Assembly: GCF_002764115.1 (NCBI RefSeq)
Contig: NZ_CP017940.1
Span: 2,702,501 to 2,766,500, forward strand
Length of the DNA: 64,000 nt
Reading direction: 5' to 3'
Source of the DNA: Phyllobacterium zundukense
Lineage (GTDB): Bacteria; Pseudomonadota; Alphaproteobacteria; Rhizobiales; Rhizobiaceae
The translations under genes and the position numbers were made by a program. The notes under the pieces are model-generated. The model worked only from the letters and a program-made list of their open reading frames with translations. It was not told the DNA's origin and did not search any database. This document shows positions 62,374 through 64,000 of the stretch, one piece after another; positions within the stretch are counted from its first letter, which is position 1; the number at the start of each line of letters is the position of its first letter.

Positions 62374-63630
62374 ATGAAAGTTCTTGTCCTTGGCAGTGGC
62401 GTTGTTGGCGTCACATCAGCCTGGTATCTGGCGCAGGCGGGGCATGAAGTTGTGGTGGTCGATCGGCAGCCTGGACCAGCATTGGAAACAAGCTTTGCCA
62501 ATGCCGGAGAAATATCGCCTGGCTATTCTTCGCCATGGGCCGGACCCGGTGTGCCGATCAAGGCCATCAAATGGATGCTGATGCATTTTGGCCCGCTGGT
62601 CGTACGACCGAAATTCGATCCATACATGGCGCTCTGGCTCCTGCGCATGCTGCGCAACTGCACGTCGGCACGCTACGCCCGCAACAAGGCACGCATGGTG
62701 CCGATTGCCGAATATAGCCGCGATTGCCTGAAGGCGCTTCGTTCCGAAGTGGGCATTGCCTATGACGAACGCACGCAAGGAACACTGCAACTCTTTCGCA
62801 CGCAGAGCCAGTATGATGGCACGGCGGGTGACATTGAAGTATTGAAGCAATTCGGCGTTCCTTACGAACTTCTCGATGCCGCCGGATGCACCGGGGCGGA
62901 GCCGGCCTTGGCCAATGTCAAAGGCAAGTTCGTCGGCGGTCTGCGGCTTCCCGGCGATGAGACGGGCGACTGCCAGATGTTCACCGAAAAGCTCGCCGCG
63001 CTATGCACAGACGCCGGTGTTACGTTCCGGTTCAACACGACGATTACATCCATAAATACCAGCGCCAATCGCATCGCCAGCGTTTCAACCGAGACGGAAG
63101 AGCTGACGGCCGATGCCTATGTCATCGCGTTCGGCAGCTATTCACCCTTCTTGCTGCGGCGCATCGGCGTGCATATTCCGGTCTACCCGGTAAAGGGTTA
63201 CTCCATCACCGCTCCAATTGCCGACAAGGATGCCGCGCCTGTTTCAACCGTGATGGATGAAACCTACAAGGTTGCAATCACCCGCCTCGGAGACCGCATC
63301 CGGGCGGGCGGCACGGCAGAAATTTCGGGCTATGATCTCAACCTCCGCGATGCGCGGCGGGCGACGCTGCACCACTCGGTTGGCGATCTGTTCCCTGGGG
63401 GCGGCGACCTCAGCAAGGCAACGTTCTGGACGGGATTGCGACCGATGACGCCAGACGGTCCTCCGATCATTGGGGGCGGTACCAAATATTCCAATCTCTA
63501 CCTCAATACCGGTCACGGCACGCTCGGCTGGACGATGTCCTGTGGGTCCGGCCGGGTTTTGGCCGATCTGGTGTCCGGAAAATCGCCGGATGTCGATGCT
63601 TCTCCCCTCAATATCAGCCGGTATGGCTGA
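62374..63630 (+). CDS. dadA: D-amino acid dehydrogenase small subunit
   Basis: A 418-residue FAD-dependent amine oxidase of the DadA group that oxidises D-alanine and other D-amino acids at the membrane. The FAD motif is [28 protein letters not shown], and the C-terminal part [26 protein letters not shown] matches the family. Length is normal. A 14-bp hairpin overlaps the end of the gene. No alanine racemase is seen next to it. Confidence 0.95.
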   Translation: MKVLVLGSGVVGVTSAWYLAQAGHEVVVVDRQPGPALETSFANAGEISPGYSSPWAGPGVPIKAIKWMLMHFGPLVVRPKFDPYMALWLLRMLRNCTSARYARNKARMVPIAEYSRDCLKALRSEVGIAYDERTQGTLQLFRTQSQYDGTAGDIEVLKQFGVPYELLDAAGCTGAEPALANVKGKFVGGLRLPGDETGDCQMFTEKLAALCTDAGVTFRFNTTITSINTSANRIASVSTETEELTADAYVIAFGSYSPFLLRRIGVHIPVYPVKGYSITAPIADKDAAPVSTVMDETYKVAITRLGDRIRAGGTAEISGYDLNLRDARRATLHHSVGDLFPGGGDLSKATFWTGLRPMTPDGPPIIGGGTKYSNLYLNTGHGTLGWTMSCGSGRVLADLVSGKSPDVDASPLNISRYG

Positions 63631-63638
63631 TATTGAGG
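63606..63638 (+). terminator. 14-bp hairpin overlapping the dadA stop codon
   Basis: CCTCAATATCAGCC (63606-63619) and GGCTGATATTGAGG (63625-63638) pair perfectly around GGTAT and contain the dadA stop (63628-63630). No clear T-run follows. Translating ribosomes would melt it, so it may act only on untranslated RNA. Confidence 0.5.
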
Positions 63639-63793
63639 AAATTAGCTCAGAAATTAATGCTAACCCCTTTGAAACATTACAAATTGTTTAGATTAGTGTT
63701 CAGTTTTCATTCATCTCGTCAGGCCTAAAACCAGAGCGTGCCCCCAAGACAACTCGTGGTTTTAATCCCCACGCAACTGACGAGGAAACGAAA

Positions 63794-64000
63794 ATGAAAA
63801 AGATCACTCTGGTAGCACTTGCCATCTCCCTGATCGCAACACCTGCTGCTTTCGCGCAGCAGCAGAACTACAAGGGTCATCAATATGGCCACCAGCAGAA
63901 GCAGGTCATCGTCAAGAAGAAGGTCGTGGTAAAGCATGGCCGCTGGTCACGCGGTCACGCGCTTCCTTCGAGCTACCGCCACAATGTCGTGCGCGACTAT
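63794..64000 (+). CDS. RcnB-like periplasmic protein, 3' partial
   Basis: Signal peptide MKKITLVALAISLIATPAAFAQ (1-22) is followed by a Gln/His/Lys-rich stretch and the motif KHGRWSRGHALPSSYRHNVVRDY, the conserved C-terminal pattern of the RcnB family (periplasmic, first described in Ni/Co homeostasis). Frame runs off the window. GAGGAAACG precedes the ATG. Cut by the window end, so the rest cannot be judged. Confidence 0.8.
   Translation, partial: MKKITLVALAISLIATPAAFAQQQNYKGHQYGHQQKQVIVKKKVVVKHGRWSRGHALPSSYRHNVVRDY

Overview
The window looks like a chromosomal segment of an alphaproteobacterium of the order Hyphomicrobiales (Rhizobiales), most likely near Phyllobacterium, Brucella/Ochrobactrum or Mesorhizobium. 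The evidence is the F0 operon order atpI-atpB-atpE-atpF'-atpF without F1 genes, an SbmA/BacA peptide transporter, a PmtA-like methyltransferase, NnrU, a SleB-type wall hydrolase, short rhizobial-type conserved proteins, strong GGAG Shine-Dalgarno (SD) sites, and many short palindromic repeats between genes. The genus is inference; there is no rRNA or tRNA gene to settle it.

Layout. 1-8 kb is core: the end of an S49 peptidase gene, ispE, moaB, a glycosyltransferase-like gene, a radical SAM gene, rnhB, then the F0 ATP synthase operon on the minus strand. 8-11.5 kb holds an AhpD-like gene and a cation/proton antiporter with a cyclic-nucleotide-binding tail, flanked by two copies of an unusual ~315 bp unit. 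11.5-22.8 kb holds envelope and housekeeping genes: wall hydrolase, der, a YfgM-like TPR protein, NnrU, polysaccharide deacetylase, sbmA/bacA, an MFS exporter, a methyltransferase and a two-component system. 22.9-38 kb is an accessory block of small stress or detoxification families: three ArsR-AHSA1 pairs, two isochorismatase-like hydrolases, GFA, DUF899, DUF1801, YciI and RidA proteins, a frameshifted pirin, and their LysR, TetR and AraC regulators with visible operators. 38-51 kb returns to core and stress functions: guaA, an orphan hicB, MTA nucleosidase, tspO, rsmB, the divergent katA/oxyR pair, a LysR/PRISE reductase pair and guaB. 51-64 kb holds a Tat-exported metallo-hydrolase, an MFS drug exporter, the third unit copy, rlmE, ppx/gppA, an epimerase, small basic proteins, cspA, dadA and the start of an RcnB-like gene cut by the window end.

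The strongest lead is the unit present three times on the plus strand (8249-8569, 11188-11511, 53485-53799). Each copy has a -35/-10 pair with exactly 17 bp spacing, then a leader that can fold into a closing stem around three hairpins with compensatory changes between copies, a GGAGGT ribosome site, a 28-29 codon ORF sharing the core MKRTRTGW...RVQF with mainly synonymous drift in that core, and a terminal hairpin. It reads as an autonomous, multicopy transcription unit for a tiny basic peptide. I do not recognise it.

Secondary leads are a perfect 16-bp inverted repeat bracketing the rnhB start codon with three GANTC sites, three independently placed ArsR-AHSA1 modules with visible palindromic operators, paired TetR operators between tetR and an exported RidA-like protein lacking the usual arginine, and two frameshifted genes.
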